From Vitellaria paradoxa (Eukaryota > Streptophyta > Magnoliopsida > Ericales > Sapotaceae), in the NCBI GenBank assembly GCA_019916065.1, contig CM034234.1:15989020-16053019 (forward strand): 64,000 bases of DNA. The letters run 5' to 3'. Made by a program: the position numbers and the translations under genes. Below are positions 12,411-25,661 of the stretch, piece after piece. The stretch's first letter is position 1; each line of letters opens with the position of its first letter. The notes beneath the pieces were generated by a model. That model was not told where the DNA came from. It was given only the letters and a program-made list of their open reading frames with translations, and ran no database searches.

Positions 12411-15272
12411 CATAATTGTAAATGCCACAATGCGGTCCCAATCCATCTTACAAGAGGTAGATCAAATTAATCCATAACCCGTTGAATGCCCTCCCAGGAT
12501 CACGTCATTTTCATCAGATCACTCCGCCCAAACCATTTGGTAGTTAAAGCCCATATACCTTGGACTAGATAGATAAATAAATAATTAATTAATTAAGTCA
12601 TTTCGTTTTACACCCATTACACCCCAAACTGAGTTTTAAAAAAAAAAAGAAGGAAGAAAAATTTGCCTTTGGGGTATGTAAAATAGTAAGTCCAAGAAAC
12701 GCACTTCTATATATTTATTTACTTAATGGGCTTAAAACTACTGCTAAGCCCAAGTAAACCCACTTACTGATAATTGTTTAAAAGCCTAAATTGCCTTTTA
12801 AAAGTATAATTCAATGATCCAAAACTTTCAAAATCAAATATGGTAACCCAACACCATGGTAATAAAAATCATTCAGAAGCAAAATATTAGTTGCACCAAT
12901 TTATCTATTTTCTCAAATTATTAATTTCTTAATACCATTTTGGATCACCACATTCTTCAAGGCTGAATAAATAAATAAATATACATAGATGTATATAAAG
13001 CTATTAACTTAATTGTTACATCGGAAATGCAAGTAGGGAGTTCTCATATTTTTTATTTATGACATTAAATTAATACAAAAAAATTGAATAATTAACAAAT
13101 CGAAGGATCCATTCAAGAAACAGAAAGTGGGTATTGTTTTAAATTTTCATAAAAAAAAAAAACGAAAATTCTAAGGCTATTTAAATGGCTAAAATTGAAG
13201 AATTAGGTAAAAATTTGTTTGAGCCTCTGTTATTGTAGTGATATTTGGAAATGGAAAGCAAAGTGTTGATCCGTGTAATGCACAGAATTGAATAATATTT
13301 TTTAGAACACAATGGCATAATTTCACAAAATAGTTAGTTATTTTTTTATATTTATATTTTTTATTTGTGTTAATATTAGTGAGTCGATAGAATTAATTAT
13401 AATCAAGTTTATATATAAATATTAAAAATTTATAAGCAAGTGCATCTTTTTTTTTCCAAACCTACGTAAGTGGGTCTTTTTAATAATTCATGAACTCTTT
13501 TACATTTATTAAAATTATATACCTTAACTCTAATGCCTTTATAGGCAAAAGGAAAAGTAAAGTTGTTTTTAGTGCTGTGAGACAAATAAATAAAGATTTC
13601 ATGAATAAAAAAAGAGAAGACAAGAAGAGGGAATTAATGAATTTCAAAAATAATTCAAAAATTTATAAAAAAAATAAAAAAATGGATTGGCATACCATGT
13701 GAGATTGGAGTGAAAGAGAAGAGAAGAGAGAAAATACATTATTTTAGTATTATAAATAGATAGATAGATAGATAGATAGATAAAAAATAATATAAATTTA
13801 TTAAAATAGCTAAAATATTGAGTATTATTAATTAATTAAAAATTGTTGACGTGCACTATAATGGTTTTATAAACAAAGAACAAAATAAAGTTATAGTCAT
13901 CTAGTAATATGGGATAAAAAGAAATAAGAGTTTTGTAAATAAAAACAAAAAAATAAAAATAAAATAAAAAATTATATTAAATTCAAACATTTGTAAAAAC
14001 AGAAAAATAGAGTAGTAAATATAGAAAGTGCTACACAAAATTTAGTAATCATTTTTTATTAATTTTATAAAAATGACTTAAATTAAAAATATTATTATTA
14101 ACCATACGTTGTGCTTTATAAAATAAATATAATCAACCTTACAAATTTAAATTTTAAACTTAGAATTAAGAAAAAAAAATCACTCCCTCAAGACTAATTT
14201 TATTCAAAAATTTGTGAAAATAAAATAAGTAAAATGATGAATATAGAGTGTACCACATAGGATTTGACATAATTAACATTCAATATTTTTTGTACTTTTA
14301 AATTTTAAAAATATTAAGAGTTGTTATGAGAGAAATAATTTAATTATTATTCAAGTTTTTTCTATTTATGTTTTTTAATTTAATTCTACTTTTATTTATA
14401 TATTTAATGTAATTACTAATTTTTTGAAATATATAAACTTTACAACTATATTAAATTTATAAATAAGTGGGTCCTCTTTTAAAACCTATCAGTTCAATCA
14501 TATGAAATTTGCAAGCGAGTGGATTCTCTTTTCAAAACTCAAGAAAGTGAGTCTCTTTTTAAAATTTATGAATTGATTTATATTTATTAAAATCACATGC
14601 TACAACTCTAGTATTTTTATAAGTCAAGAAAAAGTAAAATTATAATCTTTTGATGATGTGAATAAAGAAACAAATTAAAAAAAAAGGAAGAGAAGAAGAG
14701 GGAAGAAAGAAAATTAAAAAATAGCTCAAAATTCTATTAAAATATAAAAAAAATAAAATGAAGATTAGAGAGGCAAACCACTTGAGATTGGAGCGAAAGA
14801 GACGGAGAGAGAGAAAAAAACATTATTTTACTATTATACTATCGATATATATATATATATACATAACACATTTAAATTATTGGCCTAACGATTTGCTACT
14901 TATGAACGAGGTAGCTAGGGTTAGGTTACAGAATGGACCCAAAAGAACATAATCTTCAATTGACATAAGGTCTCCCAAATCAATTTGGTTTCTTAATCTC
15001 TCAATTAAGATCATGGGACCTGATAATCATATAATGAGAGAGAGAGAGAGAGAGAGAGCCAGAGATACGAAAACAAAACCTTGGAGAATTAAGTCAACAG
15101 CATGTCTACTCCAAAACCCATCCCTATACCTAGCCACCTTTCAATAAAGTTAACGAGCTTCTACGGCAGCTCTCTTCGTGATGCTAGCATTCGGAGTGCC
15201 AGACACGCTTTCAAAATTGAATCCCAAAATGACAAGTATCCTACTCTAGCCAACAGCATTTTAATTACATAG
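12411..15272. other. AT-rich intergenic region
   Basis: No gene seen. It has poly-A tracts, a (GATA)n microsatellite at about 13755-13782 and a (GA)n tract at 15036-15058. Two blocks resemble each other: 13470-13730 and 14500-14830. Each has GGGTCTTTTTAATAATTCATGA- or GAGTCTCTTTTTAAAATTTATGA-like sequence, then TTTATTAAAAT with ACTCTA, then an AAGGAAAAGTAAAGTT-like block, then GATTGGAGTGAAAGAGA or GATTGGAGCGAAAGAGA. This is an old dispersed or tandem repeat. Confidence 0.45.
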
Positions 15273-15437
15273 GCTGCGTTTGGCGTGCAAAATTTTGTTG
15301 AAAATTTTTAAAAATCTCTATAAATCTCTGTTAACTTTATATCACATCAATTTTTTATCTCACTGCACGCATTACGAACTCTCCCCAAACCACAATTTAT
15401 CTTAATTTATCTCATTTTTTCTTACTCCAAACAAACC
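15273..15437. mobile_element. Short MITE, about 165 bp
   Basis: Begins GCTGCGTTTGGCGTGC and ends CTTACTCCAAACAAACCC. The pentamer CATAG flanks both sides (15268-15272 and 15438-15442). The internal blocks TATATCACATCAATTTTTT, ACTGCACGCATTACGAACTC and CCCCAAACCACAATTTATCT recur almost unchanged at 46950-47040, and a shorter form at 55150-55240. These define one dispersed family. Confidence 0.65.
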
Positions 15438-16350
15438 CATAGATAGAAATTAATTTGAAACGATTGTTTATATAATTATCACCAGTTATAATCATCAATT
15501 ACCTTCACCCACTAGTTATTACCAATATTTGACCACCACCGCCACTATCTTCAACTTATATCCGGTCACCGTAAATATATTATTATTTAATATAAAATAT
15601 TTAATTAATATATTATATTAATAATATATTATTTTTATTTACGAAAACATATATTAAATATAATTTAATTAATAATTAATTTTATCAACAATTAATTTAA
15701 TATATTAAATATATTAATTACATAAATTATATTAAATATATTAATTAACTAAATTATATTAATTATAATTGAATTTAATTTGTTAAATTAATATAAAATT
15801 ATTTTATTAAATTATTTTTAATTAATAATATAATAAATTATATTTAATATATTTTATTTTTATTGAATTAAATTATTTTTAATAAAAAATAATTAAAATA
15901 AATATGTTTAATTAATTTAAATTAAATTAATTATATAATTAAATTTAATTAATTAAATTAATAATAAAAATAATTTAATAATAAATTATTTTTAATAAAT
16001 AATATAATTAAATTATATTGAATATATTTTATTTTTATTGAATCAAATTATTTTGAAAAAATAATATAATTAAAATAATTAAATTTAATTAATTAATTAA
16101 ATCAAATTAATTTAAGTAATTAAATTAAATTAAGTTAATTAAATTAATTACTTTAATTAATAGGAAATATATTCTATTAAATTGTTTTTAAAAATAATTA
16201 TAATAAATTATGTTTAATATATTTTATTTTTATTAAATTAAATTATTTTAGTAATTAATATATTTAAAATAATTAAATTTATTGAATTTAATTAATTAAC
16301 AACTATAACTACTTAACTAACAATTATCGTTACCAAACATATTTTTAAGT
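15438..16350. repeat. Extremely AT-rich block
   Basis: From about 15580 to 16310 the sequence is almost entirely A and T, built from TTAATTAAATTAATT and AAATTATTTTTAATAAATAATAT words. The same words form the interior of the TIR element at 7749-9744 (compare 8085-8117 and 9430-9475). It is followed by CGTTACCAAACAT at 16329, like the GTTTGGTA terminus there. It is probably a related non-autonomous element, but no left terminus or target duplication could be fixed. Confidence 0.45.
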
Positions 16351-17484
16351 TTTTTTTTTTTTTCCCTACTATGTAAATTGAAACACAAAATTAAAAATTG
16401 AATACAAAAATTAAAAACTAAACATAAAAATTAAACACAAAAACTGAAAACTGATAAATTTACCGAATGGGCCTCAGTTGTTCCAATAGGAATGAATTAA
16501 CCCAGAACATTATTCTAGCTAGTCAAAATTCACTTTCTCAATACCAAGTCGTGAGCTCAATTATCTTTCTAACTTAATTCAACTTTCTAACCATAAATTA
16601 ATTTTAAATAAATAAACAAAGAATTATGAAAAATCCACAAATTTCTAAAAACCTTCAATTTGCTTATTATTTTAAAGACAAAATCAATCTCCAGTTCAGT
16701 TTTAGTGTCTGTTTGGAGAACAAAAAGAGTTAAAAAAAATAAAAAGTAATCAAATTAGAGAAAGTTTGATGTGTTACACAAAAAGTTAAAAAATGTTAAT
16801 AAAAGTCAAGGAATGTTAGAAAATTTTGATAAAAATTAGAGAAAATTAAAAAAAGTTATAAATTTTTTGTGTGAAAAAAAATTTTAAAAAGTTAAAAGAA
16901 GTTGAAAATTTTTAATAAGTTTTTGTGATTTTTGGTGCGCCAACCGAACACTTAATAATTTGATATTTTAAAACATATTTATTTAGTACAAAAAAAATTG
17001 ATTAAATTTAATAATATAACAAGTTTAAAAATATTTCATATTTTTATTTATATTAAGTAAAGTTTAAGTAAATTTATTATCAAATCAAATTCGAGCATCT
17101 TTCGATTAATTTTTGATTAGTTTTTCAATCCTAATATCAAACGTATTACCGTTGACATCATGAGCTCCGACGTTGATGGTTCATGTACCTCACATTGATC
17201 AATAAAGTAGTGGATAGGTATGAAAATTTTACTTGAACTATTGGGGCATCGATTATCAAATGCACTGACCATTTCCTGAATTAGAAGGCCAAAAATATAA
17301 TTTTTTTCCCATCCCATGTAGAGAAATTCCTACACGGACCATATCAAATGGTTCGTGTTGGTGTGTGCAGGCACATATTAATTGCATATATACGTATGAT
17401 GTCTTGTAGGCATCGCAGTTGCATAGTTGAACTAGCCTTTATATTATTACAATATATGCAAGATTGCGGGCTGCATATATAAAA

Positions 17485-17542
<58 letters not shown>

Positions 17543-18439
17543 GTGTGTATCTTTGTATGCATATACACTTTACTCTATTATTTACGCCTCAAAACTCAGA
17601 AAGGCAATATACTTTTCAGGTATTAAAATATTTCCCATCTGAGTATAAGTATGTTTGGATCATGGCTTCACGGTTAAAAAAAAAAAATTCAAGGAAAGTA
17701 GTAGAAAAATAAAATGAGATGACAAAGTTAAATTTATTTTAATTTCTTAGTTGGATTATTAGACAAATTAGGAAAAAAATAAATAAATATCCATAAAAAG
17801 GTTAATATTTATTTGATTAATCATGAAAAATAAGTTTGTAATTAGGCCATGTTTGAGGATTCATGAAGGGAAAACAAACATAAAAAAATTATAAAAAAAT
17901 AAAATGAAGTTAAAAAAAAAGTTAAAATTATTTCATTTTTTGAGTTAGAAAAACAATAAGATAATCAATAAATATTTGTCATGAAAAACTAATTATTACT
18001 TAATTAAGCATATGTAACAAAATAAGATGAACTAATGATTTTAATTTTTCTTCGCAAATCAGTGTTCTAAGTATACCATTACAGTATTTACTAATTTTAA
18101 TTATTCTCTTTCCCATTTTATTTTTCCTTCTTTGTACTTTGTTTATTATTGTGATATTTTATTTACTTCTCTGTGTTGTCATATAATGCAAGGGATAATA
18201 AAGCACATATTTGTGTGTGTAAATAAATGAATTACGCAGATATTGCTATACTTCCATAAAGAGTTCCACGCACATGCATGAATGTATATCTATCTATGCC
18301 TATGTTTGGAGCAAAATAAGCAATACTCCAAGAAATCCTTTCGTCTAATTCTCTCATATCTCTTGCCCATATCCAGGAAGTCATGTATAAGCAGGACTCA
18401 ACCCCTGAAGGTCCCACCCAACCAAACTCTTTTCTCTTC
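16351..18439. other. Intergenic region upstream of polygalacturonase
   Basis: No gene. Around 16705-16955 a MITE-like segment runs from GTGTCTGTTTGGAGAAC to GCGCCAACCGAACAC. An (AT)25 microsatellite occupies about 17487-17536. The 17860-18000 segment (GGCCATGTTTGAGGATTC) looks like another degraded MITE. The frames on either side of the (AT)n tract are artefacts of the repeat. The proximal promoter of the downstream gene should lie within the last few hundred bases. Confidence 0.45.
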
Positions 18440-18449
18440 TATATATATA
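18440..18449 (+). promoter_or_regulatory. TATA box of the polygalacturonase gene
   Basis: TATATATATAC follows a pyrimidine-rich CTCTTTTCTCTTC stretch and sits about 125 bp before the start codon. This would place transcription start near 18475 and give a leader of about 100 nt. Positional inference only. Confidence 0.45.
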
Positions 18450-18572
18450 CAAGACATATATCATTACATTGCATAGTTTATTAATTAACTCTTTATCATT
18501 CTCCATTTTGATCATCAGTAACCTTCCATAGATACACACACACACCCCTTTTGTATCATCTTGTCTTTTATA

Positions 18573-21500
18573 ATGGCACCTCAAAAATATCTCCTCCTCC
18601 CATTTATCATCTTTATTTCTTTCATTAATGTATCATCAGCTGGCTACACCTCTCCTGGCGAGGACCCACATCATGATTATTATAGTCTTGAACCATCCGG
18701 TTATCGCTCTCAAGCAAACCTTTCATATATCAACACCACTGAAGATCAAGTCGATGATGGCTTTGACTACTCCTTCAACCATGCAAATGAAATCTCAAGG
18801 TTGGAGAAGATCAATGGCGTGCATAGGCTTTTAACTTCATCTCTTACTGTCAATGTCGATGACTTTGGAGCTAAAGGTGATGGACGAAGTGACGACACTG
18901 AGGTACCACTTTGATATGCATTGTGGTCAATTATTTTTAAATAACTATCCACTAAAGTGAAATTTTATTACATAGATGTCATTAACATATTGTTCTTTCA
19001 TACTTTTTTTGATTAAAAAACTTCTGATAGAGTCACATTCTCTGCAAAGAAATGGTTATTATAAAAGAAAATGCTGCAAATTTTTATCAGAAAAAAAAAA
19101 ATGTATATGGGAACATGCAAGGCTTGTCAAAGGGATGTGATTAGCAACAAAATGGATGAGACACTCCACCTTATTAGAGGTGGAGTTGCACGCACTATTG
19201 TACTTCTAAAATTTTCTTCTCTCAATTTATCTCCTTCCTCCACTTATGTGTTTTATTGGTTCTTTCATTTTCATCTCATCCTCTACTTCTCTCCATTTAA
19301 ATATTGTTCAAATCTAAACAGTTATTGTCAGTTACTTTCAAACAAAAAAGAAAAAGGACAAAAAAAAAAAAAACAAACAAACAAGGGATATTTAACTAAT
19401 TTAAAATTGTGACACTGGCTTCATAAATAGGGTGACATCAAAGCAAAATCTTTCTTTATATACTAGAGAAGTAAATGTTATCCATTAGAAGAAAGAACTT
19501 GAAATTACTCAACCAGAACCTTTGATATATAAATATGTGTGCGTGTGTACCATGTGTTTTCTTGGTAACACTCCAGTGAGATCTCACATTGGCTGTTGTC
19601 TTATATAATATGATTTGGACATAATTTTTTGTTTGTCTTAATTATAATATCTTCAGGCATTTAAGAAGGCATGGAAGAAAGCTTGTTCGTCTACCGGTGC
19701 TGTTCTTTTGGTACCACAAAAGAACTATCTTGTTAAACCAATCAAATTCTCAGGCCCTTGCAAGTCTGGTCTTACAGTGCAGGTATATAATAGTTGACTT
19801 TATAAGGTTTATATTATATTACACCACAAATAATTGAGTTAGCTCCATTCAAATCAGTTCGGATCTTGAAATAGACTAATTGAGACCCTATACATATCAA
19901 TTGGATTGACGCAATTGAGACCCAGAACTAAATTGATCCTCCAATAAAATAAAACCGATTCTAATCAAGTTAAAGTTGTGGGGTCAGTTTGATTTTGAGG
20001 CTATTTAGATATTCTGTGTATTTGAGGAATTATATAGTTAATAAAAAAAATAACCATATTTTGTATGAATTTCAGGTTTATGGAACAGTTGACGCATCTC
20101 ATAATCGAGCTGACTACAACGAAGATCAGAGGCATTGGCTTGTGTTTGATAGAGTTGAGAATTTAATGGTTGAGGGTGGTGGAACCATCCATGGAAATGG
20201 GATGGTATGGTGGAAAAATTCTTGCAAGATCAATAAAGCTCTTGTAAGTCATAAAAATTTCGTACCCTTCAATTTCTTCTCCTCCTCCTCCTTCTTCACT
20301 TTTTTCTTTTATTGTTACTATTATTTTTTTATCAATTTTTTATTATTATTATTTTTCCATCTGGTTCCTCATTGCTTAATTAAACCAATGATTTACTGAT
20401 AATTTCTACATTTTCCCTCATTTGCAGCCTTGCAAGAGCGCGCCAACGGTATGTGCAAACTCTTAATTATATTTGTTCAATAATTTCCACGTTATTTTTT
20501 TTTCTTTTTTTATTCATTAATCAGCAGTCTAATAAATATATTTTATATTGATCAAAATTCTTAACGGTAATATATATATAATTAAAAAAATTAATTTATA
20601 TTATAGTTATATATTGCGCTTAAAGCGCAGAGGTTAAAGCTTCAAAACAAAGTAATGATAAAAGATAGGGGAGTTAAAAAATAAAAAATATATATATATT
20701 TTTTTATTAATAAAATAATTACAATAATACTCTAAATTTGAGATAACATTATTGCTAATTGAGAGATACATTTTTTCTTAAACAAAATAATAATCGAAAT
20801 ATTTTTCAGCTTTTGAATTAATTTTCGGATTATTTAGTAGATTTGACATGAACCTTTTTTTTTGGGGGGGGGGTGGTTTGAGCAGGCATTAACCTTCTAT
20901 AAGTGCGAGAACCTCGTAGTAAAGAGTTTGAAGATCCAAAACGCACAGCAAATTCATGTTTCATTCGAGGAATGCGTGAATGTTCAGGCATCCAATCTGG
21001 TGGTGACTGCACCAAAGAAGAGCCCCAACACTGATGGAATTCATGTCACAGGCACCCGAAACATCCAGATTTCTAGCTCTGTTATAGGAACAGGTATATA
21101 TATATGTATATATAAATCTCATGCATATATAATCAAAAGTAGATATTATCTATATCCTAATTGCCGCTTGGCAAACTGGGTTTCCTGCTTTAAAGTTGTT
21201 GCTTTTTCTTTTTTTTTTGGGGGGGGGGGGGGGGTTGGTGGCGGCTACATTTTTAGTTTTAATTATATGACTTTTTTTTTACTAGATATATATATATATA
21301 TATTTAACTTATGCATTTCCTTTGTGTGTGTGTGTGTGTATTGAAGGTGATGATTGTATTTCAATTGTAAGTGGATCTCAGAAGGTGCAAGCCACAGATA
21401 TAACCTGTGGTCCAGGTCATGGAATCAGGTGATCGCTTGTTCAAAGCCGTGGTTCTTTTTAACCAATCACTTCCATAGATTTCTCGTTTTTTCTGTTTTA

Positions 21501-21879
21501 GTAACACAGAATTTGATGTTTTCTGTTTATTTTTTCTCTTTTCTGGATGGTCATGGAACCACAGCATTGGAAGCTTGGGATCTGGAAAATCGAAAGCTTT
21601 TGTTTCAGATGTTTTGGTGAATGGAGCTAGGTTTTTCGGAACTACAAATGGAGCCAGGATCAAGACATGGCAGGTGAGTATGCGAGGTTTATATTTATAA
21701 TTAGCAATTTAGTAGATAATGCATGCACATGCCTATCTGTCTTCATGTGACACGTAAATGCATGCATGCGTGTCTTGCTATGCTGACTTGTTAATGTCTT
21801 AAATTACGTAGTTAACAAATTATGCTTTAATGTTTTTCACATACATATATGCTTGAAAATTAGCCTCTAATTGTGTGTG

Positions 21880-21910
<31 letters not shown>

Positions 21911-22916
21911 GTCTGTGTATGTGTGCAGGGAGGATCAGGCAATGCAATCAATATCAAGTTTAAAAATTTGGAAATGCATAATGTGGCCAACCCTATCATC
22001 ATAGACCAAATTTACTGTGATCAACGTATACCCTGCAGAGAACAGGTAACAAATAACTCCAACCCCATGATTTAATAAAAAAAAAAATTATTAATAACAA
22101 CTGACTCCGTTCAGAACATATATTTCAAATTATTCTTATTTACTCTGTAAACTTTTAAATTATCTTACTTTATTTCTTCTATTAATTAGTGTCAAAAAAT
22201 TGATAAAAAAAGATTTCTCGTATTTATAGTACATCACACAATAAATAGACATAGTGATATAGTTTGTTAAAAAAATTAATGGTAGAAAGGTAAAATATGA
22301 CGATTTAAAAGTAGAGGAGCAATAAGAGATGACTTAAAATACCGAAAAAAAAAAATTAAGAGACCATTTGGTGCACTAAAAAGAACAAAAAAAAAATTAT
22401 CAATTTTCTTCAACTCTCTCAACCAAACACAAAATCAACTTTTACTTACTTTTTTACTTTTACTAGCTTTCTCTAATTTTTACAATTTCTTACTAAGGAC
22501 CCAATTAATCACTAAGTGACATGTTTTAGTTATAAGTGTAAAGTTACACTTTTTTAATTGTTTTTTTTCTTTGTGGCATCAAATGACCCCTAAACATAAA
22601 TTATAGAGGTCTTAAGTGTAGCTTACCAAATTATTAGAAAAGAAAAAAGAAAAGGTAACAAATACAAATTATAACTTGTGTGTTTGAGGACATGCAGGGC
22701 TCGGCAGTTCAAGTGAAAGATGTGACTTACGAGAACATCAAAGGAACAAGTGCGTCCGAGATCACCATCAAATTCGATTGCAGCAAGAACTTTCCATGCC
22801 AGGGGATTACTCTCCAGAACATTAACATACAGGGAGAAGGTGGTTCAAAAGCTAAAGCTCTGTGCAAAAATGTCAGATTCAACGAAATAGGAATGGTTTC
22901 ACCGCGCTGCCCTTAA
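18573..22916 (+). CDS. GH28 polygalacturonase, ADPG type, nine exons, 459 aa
   Basis: Secreted enzyme that hydrolyses the alpha-1,4-galacturonan of cell-wall pectin; close relatives act in abscission and pod dehiscence. Exons: 18573-18902, 19657-19782, 20076-20243, 20428-20448, 20886-21093, 21347-21428, 21565-21673, 21929-22045, 22698-22916. All introns are GT-AG and all phases join, giving 1380 nt. Residues 1-24 form a signal peptide ([18 protein letters not shown]), and a spacer of about 60 residues precedes the parallel beta-helix domain. All four GH28 signatures are present: NTD at 263-265, GDDC at 285-288, GHG at 308-310 and RIK at 343-345, so the enzyme should be active. Exon 4 encodes only seven residues (PCKSAPT). 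The order of neighbours matches Arabidopsis ADPG2 (At2g41850), which supports this subfamily. Length is slightly above the roughly 430 aa of ADPG1/2. Confidence 0.95.
22360..22590. mobile_element. MITE in polygalacturonase intron 8
   Basis: Starts GAGACCATTTGGTGCACTAA and ends GTGGCATCAAATGACCCC, imperfect inverted ends. TAA lies on both sides (22357-22359 and 22591-22593), as for PIF/Harbinger-like MITEs. It accounts for about a third of the intron and ends about 107 bp before exon 9. Confidence 0.65.
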
Positions 22917-23039
22917 TTGGCCTGATCAAGATTATTATGTGCAATTCAATGATTGTATTATTATTCTTAGATATATATGCTTTATACATGGTTGTTGATC
23001 ATATATATATAGTCCAATTAATAATAAGCGATGTGCTTC

Positions 23040-23045
23040 AATAAA
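23040..23045 (+). other. Polyadenylation signal AATAAA
   Basis: Canonical AATAAA 124 bp after the polygalacturonase stop codon, followed by a T-rich stretch. A likely near-upstream element of the poly(A) site. Confidence 0.45.
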
Positions 23046-24445
23046 GTGTTCTTTTTTTCAGTTTTAATGTTTACTATTTGGCATATTTCAATTTTTTTTT
23101 ATAAACAAAAATTTGGAAGCATGTTTGATATTTATGCTGGTCCTTGAGTTTTGCATGGATTAATTTTTTTTTTTTTTAAGTTAGAGTTAATTAGTAGGAT
23201 AATGATTTACTATATTAAAACGAATTATAATTTATTTATTAAATATTTTACTAATTAATATGAAAATAAACAATAATTTCTTATTTAAATGACTTTCTTT
23301 ATGACAATTAATATTAAGATAAAAACAAGATCACACTACTAAAATGATATATTGTTAAAATAAATAAATGAAAAATCACAAAGCAGTTCCAATAATTTAT
23401 TATTAAAATTAGCCGCATCAAATTGAGTTTCCAAACATGAATTTTGAAAAAAAAAAAAAAAAAACCACTAAGACGCATGGTTGCCAAACAGCTTGTTGAA
23501 TATACAAATGGCAGCTGGCCCCTTCTATTTCTAGTTGGGCCACATGGCCTGCTAACTATATTTGGTAAATCTATGCGCTTGGACTGCAAGCCCACTCGAT
23601 ACAAAAACTTAATATTTGAAAGCCCAACATGTTTTTTTTTTCTTTTTTTTTTCTTTTTATTAAGGCAAATGTTTGCCTTTTTACTCTGGAAAAAAAAATT
23701 TATTTTATTCACAATATAAATGATATGGTAAATAATATGTTCAAATTTTAATTGATTCTGTAATGAAATATCTTCTCAAAACTTTCCACATATACATATA
23801 TAATAAATACATAAAAAATTAGGATTTTTTTTAACATGTGATTTTACATTTTTAATGGTCGTGTGTCCAATTAATAAAAAAAAAATTCAAATAAATATTT
23901 ACAACAAGACGTTTACGTTGTAACAAACTAAAAGTACAGTAATTTAATTTTTATAATTAGAAGTAATCTTTTAAGTGAAATATAAGATAATATAGTGTAT
24001 TATTTTCTCAGAAGTCTAAATATTCCGCCGTAATTATCATTCGAAATTGTCAAATCACACCGTATTAAAATTCGTCATGCATTCAACTACGGTGTTCTGT
24101 GACTAGAAACCCACTAGACCAACTTCCTCCACCAATGTATTTAAAATTTTGCATTATTTTATAATAATTTAATATATCAAATATATATAGATCTCTCACC
24201 AAATTTAAATTTAGTGATCGCTTGGGAAAGAAAAAAAAAACTAATAACTCAACTTTTAGTATGAGTTACTCGAGCCCTTTCGTTTTGGAAAATACCTGTG
24301 TTAATGTGACAGAATTTTAATACTGATACAGGATCTACGTCCGACATAGAGTTTATAGTTAGGATACAGCTTTACTAAAAGTTAACAGGGGTTAGTCTTT
24401 TATTCTACCATGATTAAACAAAGTAATGCTTGGCTTATTATTTTC
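23046..24445. other. Intergenic stretch without a gene
   Basis: AT-rich with A/T homopolymers. The frames at 23314-23719 on both strands are shadows of poly-A and poly-T runs around a more balanced 23460-23630 segment in which no protein family could be recognised. Confidence 0.45.
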
Positions 24446-24740
24446 AGGATTCCAAGAGACTGCAGTGAAAAAATTTATTGTAAGGGCTAAGTGAAAAAAT
24501 TCATTGTAGAGGCTAGAGTAAAAAATCGAGGGTTAAAATTTATTTATATTTAATCCAATAGTTTCAATTTAATTTAATTAAAATTATTTTTAAAATAAAT
24601 TTAAAAGTTAAAATATTCTTATTAGACTACAGTCAATACAAATGTGAAAGGTCACATATCATTAAAATGTATACAAATCTAACCTTTAATTTTTTTACTA
24701 CAACTGTTACCGTAAATTTTTTCATTGTAGCCCCCTGAAG
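24446..24740. mobile_element. CTGCAG-type foldback MITE, copy 1
   Basis: The left end (GATTCCAAGAGACTGCAGTG, then ATTTATTGTAAGGGC and ATTCATTGTAGAGGC) is inverted at the right end (AACCTTTAATTTTTTTAC, then TTTTTTCATTGTAGCCCCC). It has the same plan as the elements at 25319, 25662 and 36340. No coding capacity. Confidence 0.6.
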
Positions 24741-24920
24741 CCACTATTGCCATCATTGTTGAGGAGAGTGAGTTTGAACTATTATTTGATCATTCTTGAG
24801 CAGAGTGAAGAGACTTTAGTTTCCAAGGAAAAAAACTAATATACAGACTCTTCAGTTTCAAACAAGGAAGAGTTTCAAATACAAAATATGAAGACAGAGA
24901 TGACGTTTCAGTTTCAAATT

Positions 24921-25072
24921 GGCCTGTTTGATGAAATAAAAAAATTGGTAAAAAGTTCAACAATAGTAGAAAAATATGACATAAATGTGATATATAAAAA
25001 AATTTAATAAAAAAATATAAAAATTAGTTTAAATTAATAAATTTTGATAAATTTTGATTTTACCAAACAGGC
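24921..25072. mobile_element. MITE with GGCCTGTTTG ends
   Basis: Left GGCCTGTTTGATGAAATAAA; right GATTTTACCAAACAGGC, inverted. The internal AAAATATGACATAAATGTGATA and TTGATAAATTTTGA words recur in the elements near 35150-35290, 46427-46566 and 52781-52931, defining a dispersed family of roughly 150 bp. Confidence 0.6.
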
Positions 25073-25318
25073 GATGAGTGACGGACAGACCTCACTTTCA
25101 AGGTGAACCAATAGTTCAACATTTTGTTTCAGTTTCCAATGAGAAAAATAAAGACAGATTCTTCAATTTCAAAAAAGGAAGAGTTTCAAATGAAAAATAT
25201 GAAGACGAAGATGACGCTTCAGTTTCAAAAAGATAGAAACAGATGACGAAGGCAGAGAGACTTCACTTTCAAGGCGAACCACTGGTCCAATGTTTTGTCT
25301 TCTGTGTATGTGTATAAT

Positions 25319-25589
25319 GGGTTCCAGATGGCTGCAACGAATAAATTTACTGCAGGAACTGTAGTAAAGAAATAAAGGGTTGAGATTTATTCTCATTTTA
25401 ATGACGCGTGATTTTTTACAATCTGCATTAATTGTCTTCTAATTAGATTTTTTAATTTTTATTTTTATTTTAAAAATAATTTTAATTAAATTAAATTAGA
25501 ACCATACGATTAAAAATAATTAAATCTCAACCTTTGATTTTTCACTGCAGCTCCTGCAGTAGATTTCTTCACTGCAACCCCTGAAACCC
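25319..25589. mobile_element. CTGCAG-type foldback MITE, copy 2
   Basis: Left: GGTTCCAGATGGCTGCAACG then AAATTTACTGCAGGAACTG. Right: TTTTTCACTGCAGCTCCTG then TTCTTCACTGCAACCCCTG. The arms are clearly inverted copies over about 70 bp. The flanks TGTATAAT (25311-25318) and GTATATAAT (25590-25598) are a probable degenerate 8-bp target duplication, which would suit a hAT-type element. Confidence 0.7.
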
Positions 25590-25661
25590 GTATATAATAT
25601 ACAAGTCATAGGTCCAATAAGTAAATTAATTTCACAAATATAATTGATTAAATTATTTTCT

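Noticed and set aside
12084..12446. 120-aa minus-strand frame with repeated FLICYSKKYTKHPKV units
   Set aside because: Lies in a MITE with internal repeats and a poly-T run; the repeats in the peptide mirror the DNA repeats.
17344..17712. Frames on both strands with poly Tyr-Ile repeats
   Set aside because: Translation of an (AT)25 microsatellite.
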